The notes under the pieces were generated by a model, which did no database searches, was not told the DNA's origin, and worked only from the letters and a program-made list of their open reading frames with translations. Positions 7,580 through 18,141 of a stretch of 64,000 nucleotides of DNA are shown one piece after another. The DNA comes from Pseudomonadota bacterium (lineage in GTDB: Bacteria; Pseudomonadota; Alphaproteobacteria; Kiloniellales; JACOMY01). Positions within the stretch are counted from its first letter, which is position 1; each line of letters opens with the position of its first letter. The position numbers and the translations under genes are program-made. The stretch spans positions 1-64,000 of the forward strand of contig JAKOWB010000441.1 in assembly GCA_029781795.1 (NCBI GenBank), in the 5' to 3' direction.

Positions 7580-8352
7580 CCAGTCTCGCCCTCGCCGAGC
7601 CAGGGAAAGCGGGCCGAGAGGCGCGCGTCGATCTCCGCGCGGCGGGGGATGGCGCTGCTGGCCGTGCGGCTGTCCGGGTGCACGCGGTAGGCGGCCAGGA
7701 TCTCCGGCACCAGGGCGCCCTGCAGTCCCTTCTCCAGCAGCGCCAGCCAGAAGGCATGGTCCTCGTGCCCCTCGCGCAGGCTGGGGAAGCCGCCGACCGC
7801 CCGCCAGGCACTGACCCGGACCAGCGCGAGCGTGTCGATGTAGTTCTTGCGCTTCAGCCGCTCGGGGTCGAAGGGCAGGAAGCCCTGCAGCCCGCTGTCC
7901 AGGCCGATGCGCTGCAGGATGGGATAGACGAAGGCGGCGCCCGAGGCTTCCAGCCCCGCCAGCAGCCGCGAGAGGCAGCGCGGGAAGAGCCGGTTGTCGG
8001 CGTCGAGCAGCAGCGCCGCCGGCCCGCGAGCGTTGCGCAGCGCCGTGTCGCGCGCCGCCGCCGGACCGGCCCGCGCCGCGTGGCGCAGCAGCAGGGCGCG
8101 AGTGAAGCGTGGCGCGTTGCTCCGCACCCAGTCCAGCGCCAGCCGCCCGGTCTCGTCGTCCGAGGCATCGTCGACCAGGATCAGTTCGACGTCCCGCTGG
8201 TCCTGCGCCAGGACGCTGTCGAGGCACTCGCCGAGGAAGGGCGCGGCGCGCCAGGCGGGGATCACCACGCTCGCGGCGGCGGCAGGCCCGCCGTCGTGCG
8301 AAAAGACGATCCCGAAGGGCGTCGGCGGTGCCGGTGCCAGCAGGTCCGTCAT
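7576..8352 (-). CDS. Family 2 glycosyltransferase
   Basis: The 258-residue protein has a GT-A fold: ASVVIPAWRAAPFLGECLDSV at the N-terminus, VELILVDDASDDET with the nucleotide-binding acidic residues, then LLLDADNRLFP as the DXD-like motif and a C-terminal GHEDHAFWL segment. It probably transfers a sugar from a nucleotide-sugar donor onto a polysaccharide or lipid acceptor at the inner face of the membrane. ATG 8352 overlaps the stop of the preceding gene (ATGA), so it is the third gene of a translationally coupled operon. The longer upstream reading is a shadow of that gene. Confidence 0.85.
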   Translation of the reverse strand: MTDLLAPAPPTPFGIVFSHDGGPAAAASVVIPAWRAAPFLGECLDSVLAQDQRDVELILVDDASDDETGRLALDWVRSNAPRFTRALLLRHAARAGPAAARDTALRNARGPAALLLDADNRLFPRCLSRLLAGLEASGAAFVYPILQRIGLDSGLQGFLPFDPERLKRKNYIDTLALVRVSAWRAVGGFPSLREGHEDHAFWLALLEKGLQGALVPEILAAYRVHPDSRTASSAIPRRAEIDARLSARFPWLGEGETG

Positions 8353-9767
8353 GCGGCCACCTCCACCAGCAGGTCGCGCAGGTAATCGCCGAGGCGCGTC
8401 GCCTCGGTGAGCTGGCGCCAGCCCTGCAGGCGCACGCGCTCCGCCAGGGCCTGGCCGGCCGGGTTGCCGAGCAGCCAGTCGATCACGTCCGGCAGCTCGT
8501 CCAGCGGCGCCGCCAGGAAGTGCTCGCCGGCGCGCCAGGGGGCCGAGACCGGCCCCGGCTCGCTCAGCACCAGGCTGCGCTGCCAGATGCCCTGCAGCAC
8601 GATGCGGTGCCATTCGAAGTAGGCGGTCTCCCCCTGGTGCAGGTTCAGCACCAGCTTGGCGCGCTGCGCCAAGCCGACCGTGGCGTGGCTGTCCAGCAGC
8701 GCGTTGACGCCGGCGACCTGTGGCCGGTCGCCCTCGGTCAGCAGGAAGTGGCAGCGCCAGCGGGCCAGGCGCTCGGCCATGCGGGCGAGGATTCCCATCC
8801 GCCGCGGCGAGAGATAGCCGACGAAGAGCAGGTCGAGCGGGCGGCGCGCCAGCGGTGCATCCATGGGCGGCTGCGACTCGCGGATGGCGGGCTCCAGCGT
8901 CGCCAGCGCCGGCACCGACGGCAGGCGCGGGCAGGGCGCCAGGTCGGGATGGCTCGGCACATGGCCGAGCGGCAGGAAGACCGCCGGCAGACCGTGGTCG
9001 CGCAGGCGTCCGGCCACATCCTCGCTGATGTCGAGCACGCCCCGCGCGCGCATCAGGGCCGGCAACCCCTGGCGGAACCAGTCGGTCTGCGGCTGCTCGA
9101 CGTTGACCAGCAGCGCTTGCCGCGCCAAGCGCAGCGGCGGGACCTGGCCGCCGGGACCGGGCAGACGAAAGAATTCGTGCGGCGCCACGATGATGCGCAG
9201 CGGCGCCGTGTCCTCCAGCACCGTGCGCTCGTCCAGCAGGCGCGGCACCAGGCCGGCGTCCTTGAGGCCGCTGGCGATCAGCCGCGCGATGTCGGCCATG
9301 AAGAGGTTGCCCGCGCTGTGCACTGCCACCGAGGCCGTGCTGCCGGCGGCCACGCGCGGCCAGTTCGCCGGCAGCGGCGGCAGCGCCGGCAGCGGGCGCA
9401 GCGGCGGCAGCGGCAGCGCCGGCCGGCCTTCCGCCCGGCCATGGTCGAGATAGTGCAGCAGGGCATTGCCCCGCAGTCGCGGCACCTGCGTGCGGTAGAA
9501 GCGGCTGTCGAAGGCGGGGCCGGGGTCGCGATGCTCGTCCGCCCCATGCAGCAGGAAGTGCAGTAGCGGGTCCTGGCCGCCGGCGACGGCGCCTGGATAG
9601 CGCGCTGCGTACCAGGCCGGGTCGAAAAGTCCGCTGTCGGCCAGCCGTCGGTACTCGGCGGCGATCGGGGCCAGCCGTCGCAGCGGCAGCCCGCGGCGCA
9701 GCCAGAAGCGCGGCGCGCGGGCGATCTCGCGCAGGCCCGCCGCCCGTCGCTCGCGGCGTCCGTTCAT
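8349..9767 (-). CDS. Glycosyltransferase-like protein with N-terminal FDPAWY repeats
   Basis: A 472-residue protein. The N-terminal 120 residues hold two or more degenerate repeats (FDPAWYAARYPG ... DPLLHFLLHG, FDSRFYRTQVP ... NALLHYLDHG), a module found in front of many alphaproteobacterial glycosyltransferases. After a Pro/Leu-rich linker comes a Rossmann-like region with LLFVGYLSPRRMGILARM and a C-terminal KLVLNLHQGE / EWHRIVLQGIWQRSLVLSE part. That is the layout of a GT-B enzyme acting with a nucleotide sugar, or of a DUF-type partner of one. It is translationally coupled to the methyltransferase gene upstream and the family 2 glycosyltransferase downstream (ATGA overlaps at both ends). 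Confidence 0.7.
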   Translation of the reverse strand: MNGRRERRAAGLREIARAPRFWLRRGLPLRRLAPIAAEYRRLADSGLFDPAWYAARYPGAVAGGQDPLLHFLLHGADEHRDPGPAFDSRFYRTQVPRLRGNALLHYLDHGRAEGRPALPLPPLRPLPALPPLPANWPRVAAGSTASVAVHSAGNLFMADIARLIASGLKDAGLVPRLLDERTVLEDTAPLRIIVAPHEFFRLPGPGGQVPPLRLARQALLVNVEQPQTDWFRQGLPALMRARGVLDISEDVAGRLRDHGLPAVFLPLGHVPSHPDLAPCPRLPSVPALATLEPAIRESQPPMDAPLARRPLDLLFVGYLSPRRMGILARMAERLARWRCHFLLTEGDRPQVAGVNALLDSHATVGLAQRAKLVLNLHQGETAYFEWHRIVLQGIWQRSLVLSEPGPVSAPWRAGEHFLAAPLDELPDVIDWLLGNPAGQALAERVRLQGWRQLTEATRLGDYLRDLLVEVAA

Positions 9768-10750
9768 CGCGGCCGCGCGACCAGGGTGACGAAGTCGCTG
9801 ATCAGCTCGCCGCTCCCCTGCATCCGCTCTTCCAGCGCGATGGCCGTGTCGAGGATCTGCTCGGCGATCTGGTCGCCCGGCGCGAAGGACCAGGCGATCT
9901 CGTTCAGCATGGGATGCAGCAAGGTGCCGCCGTAGGGGCGTTCCCACAGCACCTCGAAGCGCTCGCGCAGCAGCGGCAGCACCTCGGCGGCGCGGATCGC
10001 CTCGGACGGATCGACCCGCTGGAAGAAGGCCTCGCTCTCGCGCTGGATCGGCGGCTTGCGGATGCCCTCGGGCGTATGTCGCAGCCGCTCGGGCATCAGC
10101 TCGAGCAGGGCGTTCACCACCTGCATCTGCCGATCGCTCCACTGGAAGCGCGTGGGGCCGGCGTACTCGTCGATGACGAAGAGGCCGCCGGGCTTCAGCG
10201 CCCGCGCCACGGCCTCGTAGAGCGCCTCCAGCCGCACGACATGGTGCAGCGACATCTCGGCCAGGATCAGGTCGAAGCTGGCCGGCGGCAGCGAGAGCTG
10301 GTTGAGGTCGGCCTGGCGATAGCGCAGCCGGCCGAGGCCGGCCGCCTGGGCGGCGGCGGCGGCGGCGGCGAGCGGCGTCGGCGAGATGTCGAGGCCCAGA
10401 TGATCGGACACGATGCCGGCGCGGGCCAGCGTGCGGTCGAGGCGCCCGCGCCCGCAGCCCAGCAGGCAGGACCGCGCCGCCGGCAGCCTCAGCCCCAGCC
10501 GCGGCAGTTCGCGCGCCAGCGCCCCGGGCAAGGCTATGTCGGGATCGCCGCTGATGCGGCGATTGATCGCCCGGATCACCCTTGGGTGCGCGCTCCAGTG
10601 CCGCCAGGGCCAGCTTTCGCGCGTCGGCTCCTGGTCGTAGAAGGCCTGGACGCGCAGCGTCTCGGCCTGGCTCGGGACAGGGGATGGTATGGCAGCCAGG
10701 GCGCCGCTCTCTCGCTTGGGTGATCCGAAGGCAGGGATACTATGCAGCAT
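9764..10750 (-). CDS. Class I SAM-dependent methyltransferase
   Basis: The 328-residue protein carries a Rossmann methyltransferase core: SCLLGCGRGRLDRTLA as motif I, LGLDISPTPL with the ribose-binding acid, DLILAEMSLHHV as motif IV, and LKPGGLFVIDEY. It is the first gene of a three-gene coupled operon with two glycosyltransferases, so it likely methylates a sugar or glycan end group; that role is inferred from context. The start ATG (10748-10750) shares the tetramer CATG with the start of the divergent gene, leaving no intergenic space. No obvious downstream alternative start exists, so the divergent gene's start may be the one to revise. Confidence 0.8.
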   Translation of the reverse strand: MLHSIPAFGSPKRESGALAAIPSPVPSQAETLRVQAFYDQEPTRESWPWRHWSAHPRVIRAINRRISGDPDIALPGALARELPRLGLRLPAARSCLLGCGRGRLDRTLARAGIVSDHLGLDISPTPLAAAAAAAQAAGLGRLRYRQADLNQLSLPPASFDLILAEMSLHHVVRLEALYEAVARALKPGGLFVIDEYAGPTRFQWSDRQMQVVNALLELMPERLRHTPEGIRKPPIQRESEAFFQRVDPSEAIRAAEVLPLLRERFEVLWERPYGGTLLHPMLNEIAWSFAPGDQIAEQILDTAIALEERMQGSGELISDFVTLVARPR

Positions 10751-11633
10751 GAACGATAGTGATTCGCATGATCCGAGACACCTGCTGTCTGCCCGCCGCG
10801 ATGCCTTCTTTGGGCGGGCGGCGGCGCTCGGCTTGCGGCCGGATCCGCGCTGGTTCTGGTATCACACCATCGACCTGGGGCGTGGCCTGATTACGCCTGG
10901 CAGCTTCGACTATCGCGACGTTCTGGCGCGCTACGGCTTCCCGGACCGGCTGGACGGCAAGCGGGCGCTCGATGTCGGCGCGGCCAGCGGCTTTTTCAGC
11001 CTGGCGCTGGCGGCGCGCGGCGCTTCGGTCACCGCCTGCGAGGTGCCGGGCTTCGCCGACTGGGACCACTTTCCCGGCGAAGCGCCGGGCAGCGTCGTCG
11101 AGAAGATCCGCGGCCTGCTGGTGCACCACACGCTCTGGAGCCAGGCGGAGGTCGATCACCTTTTCGCCGGCGCCGACGCGGCGCTGCTGCATGATCTGCT
11201 GCTGGAGCAACCCTTCGCCTTTGCCTGCCGGGCGAGCGGGCTGCCGGTGCGGCGCCTGCGCGCCAGCTGGCGTACGCTGGACCGCGCCCTGACCGGGGAG
11301 CCGCGCTTCGACCTCGTGCTGCTGGCCGACGTGCTGCCGCACGTGGTCGATCCCCTGGCCGCGCTGGCGGCGGTGGCCACATGGTGCGGCGATCGGCTGG
11401 TGGTAGCGCAGGAACTGTGGGGCGCGCCGGAAGACCCGCCGCTGCTGCGCTACATCGGCGGCGATCAGCCAGGGCAGGACGTGGCCGAGTGGTGGCGCCC
11501 GACCTTTGCCTGGTTCGCCCAGGTGCTGGCCAAGCTCGGATTCCGCGAGATCCGCCTGTGGGATCGCTTCGAGACCAGGGTCTTTCCGGCCGGCCACCGC
11601 CAGCCCAAGACCGTCATCCAGGCCCGGCGCTGA
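10749..11633 (+). CDS. SAM-dependent methyltransferase (DUF1698-like)
   Basis: The 294-residue protein contains DGKRALDVGAASGFFSLALAARGASV as a methyltransferase motif I region and RFDLVLLADVLPHVVDPLAAL as the motif IV / post-I region. An N-terminal helical segment (PRWFWYHTIDLGRG) resembles CmoB/DUF1698-type methyltransferases, which act on small molecules or sugars. ATG 10749 overlaps the divergent gene's ATG in CATG. An in-frame ATG at 10689 would extend it into the other gene. It may serve the same glycan-modifying function as the neighbouring operon. The 170-base gap after it holds GC-rich inverted repeats but no clear terminator. Confidence 0.75.
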   Translation: MNDSDSHDPRHLLSARRDAFFGRAAALGLRPDPRWFWYHTIDLGRGLITPGSFDYRDVLARYGFPDRLDGKRALDVGAASGFFSLALAARGASVTACEVPGFADWDHFPGEAPGSVVEKIRGLLVHHTLWSQAEVDHLFAGADAALLHDLLLEQPFAFACRASGLPVRRLRASWRTLDRALTGEPRFDLVLLADVLPHVVDPLAALAAVATWCGDRLVVAQELWGAPEDPPLLRYIGGDQPGQDVAEWWRPTFAWFAQVLAKLGFREIRLWDRFETRVFPAGHRQPKTVIQARR

Positions 11634-11807
11634 CCCTACCCGAAGGGGTGGGTGGTGACCCACCGGAAGCGCCCGACCCGGCCTCTCCGAAAGACGTTCC
11701 GGCCCCGTCGCCCGGGGTGTTCCGGCATCGCATCGATGCGCCCGATAAAGGCGACAGGACAAGCGCTTGCCCGGCCCGGGCAGGCCGGCAGGATAAGGAC
11801 CCACCCC

Positions 11808-11984
11808 ATGGTCATCGTTCTCGACAGCCAGGAGCCCCTGGTCGTGGTGCGCGGCGAAGAGGCCCGGCGCGTGCTGGAGCAGGCGCAGGTCGCCCACCTG
11901 GTCCGCCGAGCTAGCCCGGCGGCGCCCCAGGACTTCGCCGAGGCCATGCGTCGGGTCGAGGCCGAGGTCTGGAACGCCGCCTGA
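11808..11984 (+). CDS. 58-residue hypothetical protein ahead of the serine-cycle genes
   Basis: ATG 11808 has GGATAAGGA about 9 bases upstream, a good ribosome-binding site. The 58-residue product begins MVIVLDSQEPLVVVRGEEA, with two short beta-strand-like stretches, then a helical charged region ending EAEVWNAA. No signal peptide or membrane segment is seen and no family is recognised. It lies 50 bases before serine-glyoxylate aminotransferase on the same strand, so it is probably the first gene of the serine-cycle transcript. A palindromic GC-rich hairpin (near 11769-11784) precedes it. Confidence 0.55.
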   Translation: MVIVLDSQEPLVVVRGEEARRVLEQAQVAHLVRRASPAAPQDFAEAMRRVEAEVWNAA

Positions 11985-12034
11985 TCGCCCGTCGCCCGCC
12001 TCCGACGCCGACCCCGATCAGAAGGATTCCCAAG

Positions 12035-13219
12035 ATGCCCGGCCGCAATGCCCTCTTCATCCCCGGTCCCACCAATGTCCCCGAGCGCGTGCGCCAGGCG
12101 CTCAACATCCCGATGGAGGACCAGCGCGCGCCGGACTTCCCGGACTTCGTGCGCCCGCTGCTGGCCGACCTGAAGCGCGTCTTCCGCACCGAGAGCGGCG
12201 AGGTGCTGGTCTTCCCCGGCAGCGGCACGGCGGGCTGGGAGGCGGCGCTGACCAACACGCTCTCGCCCGGCGACAGGGTGCTGGCGGCGCGCTTCGGCGT
12301 CTTCTCCGACCTCTGGGTCCAGATGTGCGAGCGCCTGGGCTTCCAGGTCGAGGCGGTGGACCGTCCCTGGGGCACCGGCGTGCCGGTCGAGCTCTTCGCC
12401 GAGCGCCTGGCCGCCGACAAGGGCCACTCGATCAAGGCCGTGCTGGTGACGCACAACGAGACCGCGACCGGCGTCACCTCGGACGTCGCGGCGGTGCGCC
12501 GCGCGCTGGACGCCGCCGGGCACCCGGCGCTGCTGATGGTCGACGGCGTCTCCTCCATCGGCTCGCTGGAATTCCGCATGGATGACTGGGGCGTCGACCT
12601 TGCCGTCGCCGGCTCGCAGAAGGGCTTCATGCTGCCGACCGGCCTCGCCATCGTCGGCGTCAGCCGCCGGGCGCTGGAGCAGATCGGCACCTCGCGGCGC
12701 TGCTACCTCGACTTCGCCGCGATGGCCAGGTCGGTGACCACCGGGCACTTCCCCTATACGCCGGCGACGACGCTGCTGCGCGGCCTGCGCGCCGCCGTCG
12801 ACCTGCTGCTCGAGGAAGGGCTCGACGAGGTCGCCAACCGTCACTACCGCCTGGGCGAGGCGGTGCGCCGCGCCGTCGCCGGCTGGGGCTTCAGGCTCTG
12901 CGCCCAGGCGCCGAAGTGGCACAGCGACACGGTCTCGGCCGTGGTGCTGCCCGAGGGCTTCGATTCCACCGCCTTCGCCCGCCATGCCTACGAGAACTTC
13001 AACCTCTCCTTCGGCCTCGGCCTCGCCAAGGTGGCGGGGCGCGTCTTCCGCATCGGGCACCTCGGCGACCTCAACGAGTGGATGGTGCTCTCGGCCCTGG
13101 CCGGGGCGGAGCTGGCGCTGGCCGACTTCGGCGTGCCGGTCGAGCTGGGCAGCGGCGTCGCCGCGGCGCAGCGCTGGCTGCTGGAGCAGCGGGCGGCGCT
13201 GGCCGCCGCCGCTGAGTAG
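12035..13219 (+). CDS. sgaA: Serine-glyoxylate aminotransferase
   Basis: A 394-residue class V PLP aminotransferase. It transfers the amino group of serine to glyoxylate, giving hydroxypyruvate and glycine, a central step of the serine cycle for C1 assimilation. The N-terminus [13 protein letters not shown], the VDGVSSIG strand with the PLP Asp, and the PLP lysine in [12 protein letters not shown] (about residue 196) fit the family. AAGGATT lies about 10 bases before ATG 12035. It is followed within 12 bases by mtkA, then mtkB and ppc, the order seen in methylotroph serine-cycle clusters. Alanine-glyoxylate aminotransferase is the alternative, but context favours serine. Confidence 0.92.
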   Translation: MPGRNALFIPGPTNVPERVRQALNIPMEDQRAPDFPDFVRPLLADLKRVFRTESGEVLVFPGSGTAGWEAALTNTLSPGDRVLAARFGVFSDLWVQMCERLGFQVEAVDRPWGTGVPVELFAERLAADKGHSIKAVLVTHNETATGVTSDVAAVRRALDAAGHPALLMVDGVSSIGSLEFRMDDWGVDLAVAGSQKGFMLPTGLAIVGVSRRALEQIGTSRRCYLDFAAMARSVTTGHFPYTPATTLLRGLRAAVDLLLEEGLDEVANRHYRLGEAVRRAVAGWGFRLCAQAPKWHSDTVSAVVLPEGFDSTAFARHAYENFNLSFGLGLAKVAGRVFRIGHLGDLNEWMVLSALAGAELALADFGVPVELGSGVAAAQRWLLEQRAALAAAAE

Positions 13220-13230
13220 GGAGGCACCGC

Positions 13231-14429
13231 ATGGACATCCACGAGTACCAGGCCAAGGAGCTGCTGGCCGAGTTCGGCGTGCCGATCCCCAAGGGCGGCC
13301 TGGCCTACAGCCCGGAGCAGGCGGCCTACCGCGCGCGCGAGATCGGCGGCGAGCGCTGGGTGGTCAAGGCGCAGGTGCACAGCGGCGGGCGCGGCAAGGC
13401 CGGCGGCATCAAGCTCTGCGCCGACAGCCACGCCGTGTGGCACGCCGCCGACGAGCTGCTGGGCAAGCGCCTGGTGACGGCGCAGAGCGGCGCGCGCGGC
13501 CGCCTGGTGCACCGCCTCTATGTCGAGGAGGCCAAGGCGCTGGCGCGCGAGGTCTACCTGGGCTTCGTGCTGGACCGTGTCAGCGAGCGCATCATGGTCG
13601 TGGCCTCGGCCGCCGGCGGCATGGAGATCGAGGAGATCGCCCGCGAGCGGCCGGAGACCATCGTGCGCGCGGTGGTCGAGCCCGCCGTCGGCATGCAGGC
13701 CTTCCAGGCGCGCGAGATCGCCTTCAAGCTGGGCTTCGACGGCAGCCTGCTGGCCGACGCGGTGAAGACCATCCTCGGCTGCTACCGCGCCTTCCGCGAC
13801 CTCGACGCGACGATGGTGGAGATCAATCCCCTGGCGGTGACCGCCGAGGGCCGGCTGCTGGCGCTCGACGCCAAGATGGCCTTCGACGACAACGCGCTGT
13901 TCCGCCGGCCGCAGATCTCGGAGCTGCGCGACAAGAGCCAGGAGGACCCGCGCGAAACCCGCGCCGCCGACCGCGGCCTGGCCTACGTCGGGCTGGAGGG
14001 GCAGATCGGCTGCATCATCAACGGCGCCGGCCTCGCCATGGCGACGCTCGACATGATCAAGCTGGCGGGCGGCGAGCCGGCCAACTTCCTCGACATCGGC
14101 GGTGGCGCGACGCCCGAGCGCGTGACCAAGGCCTTCAACCTCGTGCTCTCGGACGAGCGGGTGGAGACGATCCTGGTCAACATCTTCGCCGGCATCAACC
14201 GCTGCGACTGGGTGGCCGAGGGCGTGGTGCAGGCCTATCACAACGCCAAGGTCGACGTGCCGCTGATCGTGCGCCTGGCCGGCACCAACGTCGAGGAGGG
14301 CCGCGGCATCCTGGCCCACAGCGGCCTGCCGATCATCACCGCCGAGAGCCTGGCGGAGGCGGCGGAACTCGCCGTCGGTGCCTGGAAGCGCAACCCCGGC
14401 CAGCGGCGCCAGCCGCGGGAGATCCACTG

Positions 14430-14430
<1 letters not shown>
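13231..14430 (+). CDS. mtkA: Malate-CoA ligase (malate thiokinase) beta subunit
   Basis: The 399-residue protein is related to the succinyl-CoA synthetase beta subunit: an ATP-grasp fold starting [18 protein letters not shown], nucleotide-binding [16 protein letters not shown], metal-binding MVEINPLAV, and the [13 protein letters not shown] region. Together with the alpha subunit it makes malyl-CoA from malate, CoA and ATP. The assignment as malate rather than succinate enzyme rests on the flanking sgaA and ppc genes and on the MtkA-like stretch [20 protein letters not shown]; succinyl-CoA synthetase beta is the close alternative. Its TGA (14428-14430) overlaps the next ATG. Confidence 0.88.
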
Positions 14431-15323
<893 letters not shown>

Positions 15324-15360
15324 CGCAGCAGACCTTCGTCCACTTGCCGGGGCCGGCGCC

Positions 15361-18141
15361 ATGACGGCTATGCTTCAGGTCGTGGAGAGGGACGGCACGC
15401 GGCAGCGCCCGGACGGGCAGGCACAGGCGCTGGAGCGCGAGATCCAGCGCCTGGAACGCCTGCTGTTCGACCTGCTGCTGGCGGTGGTCGGCGAGCGCGA
15501 GCCCGCCGTGGTCCCGGTGCTGCTGGGCGAGGCGCCGCCGCCGGCCGACCGCCTGGGCCTGATCCACGCGCTGCAGGCCATCGGCATCTGGTTCCACCTG
15601 CTGGCCATCGCCGAGGAGAACGCCGCCATGCGCCGGCGCCGGCGTCTGGAGAGCGAGGGCGGGCCCGACGCCGTGCCCGGCAGCTTCGGCCAGGTGCTGG
15701 CGGCGGCCAGGGCGCGCGGCCTCTCGGCCGGGCAGGTGGCCGAGGTGCTGGGCAGTCTGTCGGTCGAGCCGGTCATCACCGCGCATCCGACCGAGGCCAA
15801 GCGCGTCACGGTGCTGGAGATCCACCGCCGCATCTATCGCCTGCTGTTCGACCTGGAGGCGCCGCGCTGGACGCCGGAGGAGCGCGCCGAGCTGGTCGAG
15901 CGCCTGCGCCTGGAGATCGACCTGCTGTGGCTGACCGGCGAAATCCGCCTCAGCAACCCCTCGGTCGAGGACGAGGCCGCCTGGGGCCGCTACTTCTTCA
16001 GCAAGACGCTGTTCGAGCGCACCCCGCGCGTGCGCCTGCAGCTGCAGCGCGCGCTGGCCCGTCACTATCCGGAGCTGGCGGACAAGGCGCCGGGCTGCGT
16101 CACCTTCGGCTCCTGGATCGGCGGCGACCGCGACGGCAATCCCTTCGCCACGGTGGCGGTGACGCGCCGCGTGCTGCTGGCCAACCGCCGCGCCGCCCTC
16201 AATCGCTACGCCAAGCGGCTGGAGGAGCTGCTGCGCATCCTCTCGCCGGCCCGGCACGCGCTGCGGGTCTCCACCGGGCTGCAGCAGGCGCTGGAGCGGG
16301 TGCTGGCCTCCTGCCCGCGCGCCGACGAGATCGTCGAGCGCAACCCGGGCGAGATCGTGCGCCACTACCTGGCGGCGCTGCGGGACCGCATCGAGCGCAC
16401 CCTGGCGGAGGAGCCGGAGGCCGAGAGCCTGGCGCCCGAAGCACCGGTGCGCCGTCGCGGCTATCCCTCGGCCGAGGTCTTCATCCGCGACCTCGGCGCC
16501 CTGACCGAGGGCCTGGCGGCGAGCGGCGCCGCGAGCCTCGCCGAGACCTATCTGAAGCCGCTGCTGTGGGAGGCCGAGGCCTTCCGCTTCTGCACCGCGG
16601 GCCTGGACCTCAGGCAGAACTCCGAGGTGGTGAACGAAACGCTGGTCGAGCTCTGGGCCCTGCGCAGCGGCCAGCCGGCGGCCGAGGCGCCGGCGCCGCG
16701 TAGCCCGGCCTGGGGCGCCTGGCTGCGCGCGGAGCTGGCACGCCCGCTGGAGATGCCGCTGTCGCTCGAGGGACTGTCGCCGGAGGCTGCCGAGTGCCTC
16801 GGCCTCTTCCGCCTGGTGGCGGAGCTGAGGCCGCGCCTGGATGCGCGCGCCTTCCATGCCTTCATCCTGTCGCTGACGCGCGGCGCCGACGACCTGCTGG
16901 GTGTCTACCTGCTGGCCAAGTGGGGCGGCCTCACCGAGGACGCCGAGGGGCGCGAGGCGGTGATCCTGCCGATCGTCCCGCTGTTCGAATCGATCGACGA
17001 CCTGCAGCGCGCCCCGGCGATCTTGCGCGACCTTTTGAAGGAGCCGCTGGTGCGCCGCTCGCTGCACCGCCAGGGCAGTCGGCAGGAGGTGATGATCGGC
17101 TACTCCGACAGCAACAAGGACGGCGGCTTCCTCGCCGCCACCTGGCAGCTCGCCAAGGCGCAGCGCGCGCTGGCCGAGCTGGGCGAGAAGGCGCGCATCG
17201 CCGTCAGCTTCTTCCACGGCCGCGGCGGCTCCATCGGGCGCGGCGGCGCGCCGACGCAGCGCGCGGTGGGTGCGCAGCCGGCGGGCTCGCTGCGCGGGCG
17301 CATGCGGGTGACCGACCAGGGCGAGGTGGTCTCCAGCAAGTACGCCAATCGCGGCACCGCGCTGGTGGAGCTGGAGACCCTGGCCGCCGGCGTGCTGGAA
17401 CAGAGTCTCGCCGGCGCCACCGAGATGCGAGATGCCGAGGCGACGCAGCTGCTCGACGCGCTGGCCGGCGCTGCCTTCGCCGCCTATCGCCGTCTGGTCG
17501 AGGACCCGGCGCTGGTCACCTTCTTCCGCGGCGCCAGCCCGGTGGACGAGCTGGCCTTCCTGCGCCTCGGCTCGCGCCCGGCCAAGCGGCGCGGCGCCGC
17601 CTCGCTCGCCGACCTGCGCGCCATTCCCTGGGTCTTCGCCTGGAGCCAGAACCGCCTGATGGTGCCGGGCTGGTACGGCTTCGGCAGCGCCGTTGGGGCG
17701 TTGGGCCGCGTGCTGGGGCAGAACCTCGACCGCACGCTGCTCGGCCTGTTCCAGCGCGACCCGCTGTTCCGCCTGATCGTCGACGAGACCGAGAAGTCGC
17801 TGATGCTGGTCGACCGCCAGGTGGCGCGGGCCTATGCCGCGCTGCTGCCCGACGAGGCGCTGGCGCGCGGCCTCATGACCCTGATCGAGCGCGAACTGGT
17901 GGCGAGCGAGCGCGCCGTGCTGGCGATCACCGGCGAGGGCGACCTCGGCGAGCGCTTCCCCATGCTCTACGCGCAGCTCCGCCGCCGCCGCCCGCTGCTG
18001 GCCGCCGCCGGGCTGGAGCAGGCGCGCCTGGTGCGCGCCTTCCGCGATCCTGGCGCCGACGAGGCGGCGCGGCGCGACGCGCTGACCCCGCTGCTGCTGT
18101 CGATGACCTGCGTGGCCAGCGGCCTCGGCTGGACCGGCTAG
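15361..18141 (+). CDS. ppc: Phosphoenolpyruvate carboxylase
   Basis: A 926-residue cytoplasmic enzyme that carboxylates PEP to oxaloacetate, feeding malate to malate-CoA ligase in the serine cycle. Family motifs are all present: VITAHPTEAKR (catalytic His about residue 142), GGDRDGNPF, GYSDSNKDGG, FFHGRGGSIGRGG with the mobile-loop basic residues, and a C-terminal SMTCVASGLGWTG. The N-terminus is longer and more divergent than in E. coli PPC, as in other serine-cycle bacteria; ATG 15361 or 15370 could be used. The gene lies 37 bases after mtkB. Its stop interlocks with serB in CTAG. Confidence 0.95.
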   Translation: MTAMLQVVERDGTRQRPDGQAQALEREIQRLERLLFDLLLAVVGEREPAVVPVLLGEAPPPADRLGLIHALQAIGIWFHLLAIAEENAAMRRRRRLESEGGPDAVPGSFGQVLAAARARGLSAGQVAEVLGSLSVEPVITAHPTEAKRVTVLEIHRRIYRLLFDLEAPRWTPEERAELVERLRLEIDLLWLTGEIRLSNPSVEDEAAWGRYFFSKTLFERTPRVRLQLQRALARHYPELADKAPGCVTFGSWIGGDRDGNPFATVAVTRRVLLANRRAALNRYAKRLEELLRILSPARHALRVSTGLQQALERVLASCPRADEIVERNPGEIVRHYLAALRDRIERTLAEEPEAESLAPEAPVRRRGYPSAEVFIRDLGALTEGLAASGAASLAETYLKPLLWEAEAFRFCTAGLDLRQNSEVVNETLVELWALRSGQPAAEAPAPRSPAWGAWLRAELARPLEMPLSLEGLSPEAAECLGLFRLVAELRPRLDARAFHAFILSLTRGADDLLGVYLLAKWGGLTEDAEGREAVILPIVPLFESIDDLQRAPAILRDLLKEPLVRRSLHRQGSRQEVMIGYSDSNKDGGFLAATWQLAKAQRALAELGEKARIAVSFFHGRGGSIGRGGAPTQRAVGAQPAGSLRGRMRVTDQGEVVSSKYANRGTALVELETLAAGVLEQSLAGATEMRDAEATQLLDALAGAAFAAYRRLVEDPALVTFFRGASPVDELAFLRLGSRPAKRRGAASLADLRAIPWVFAWSQNRLMVPGWYGFGSAVGALGRVLGQNLDRTLLGLFQRDPLFRLIVDETEKSLMLVDRQVARAYAALLPDEALARGLMTLIERELVASERAVLAITGEGDLGERFPMLYAQLRRRRPLLAAAGLEQARLVRAFRDPGADEAARRDALTPLLLSMTCVASGLGWTG

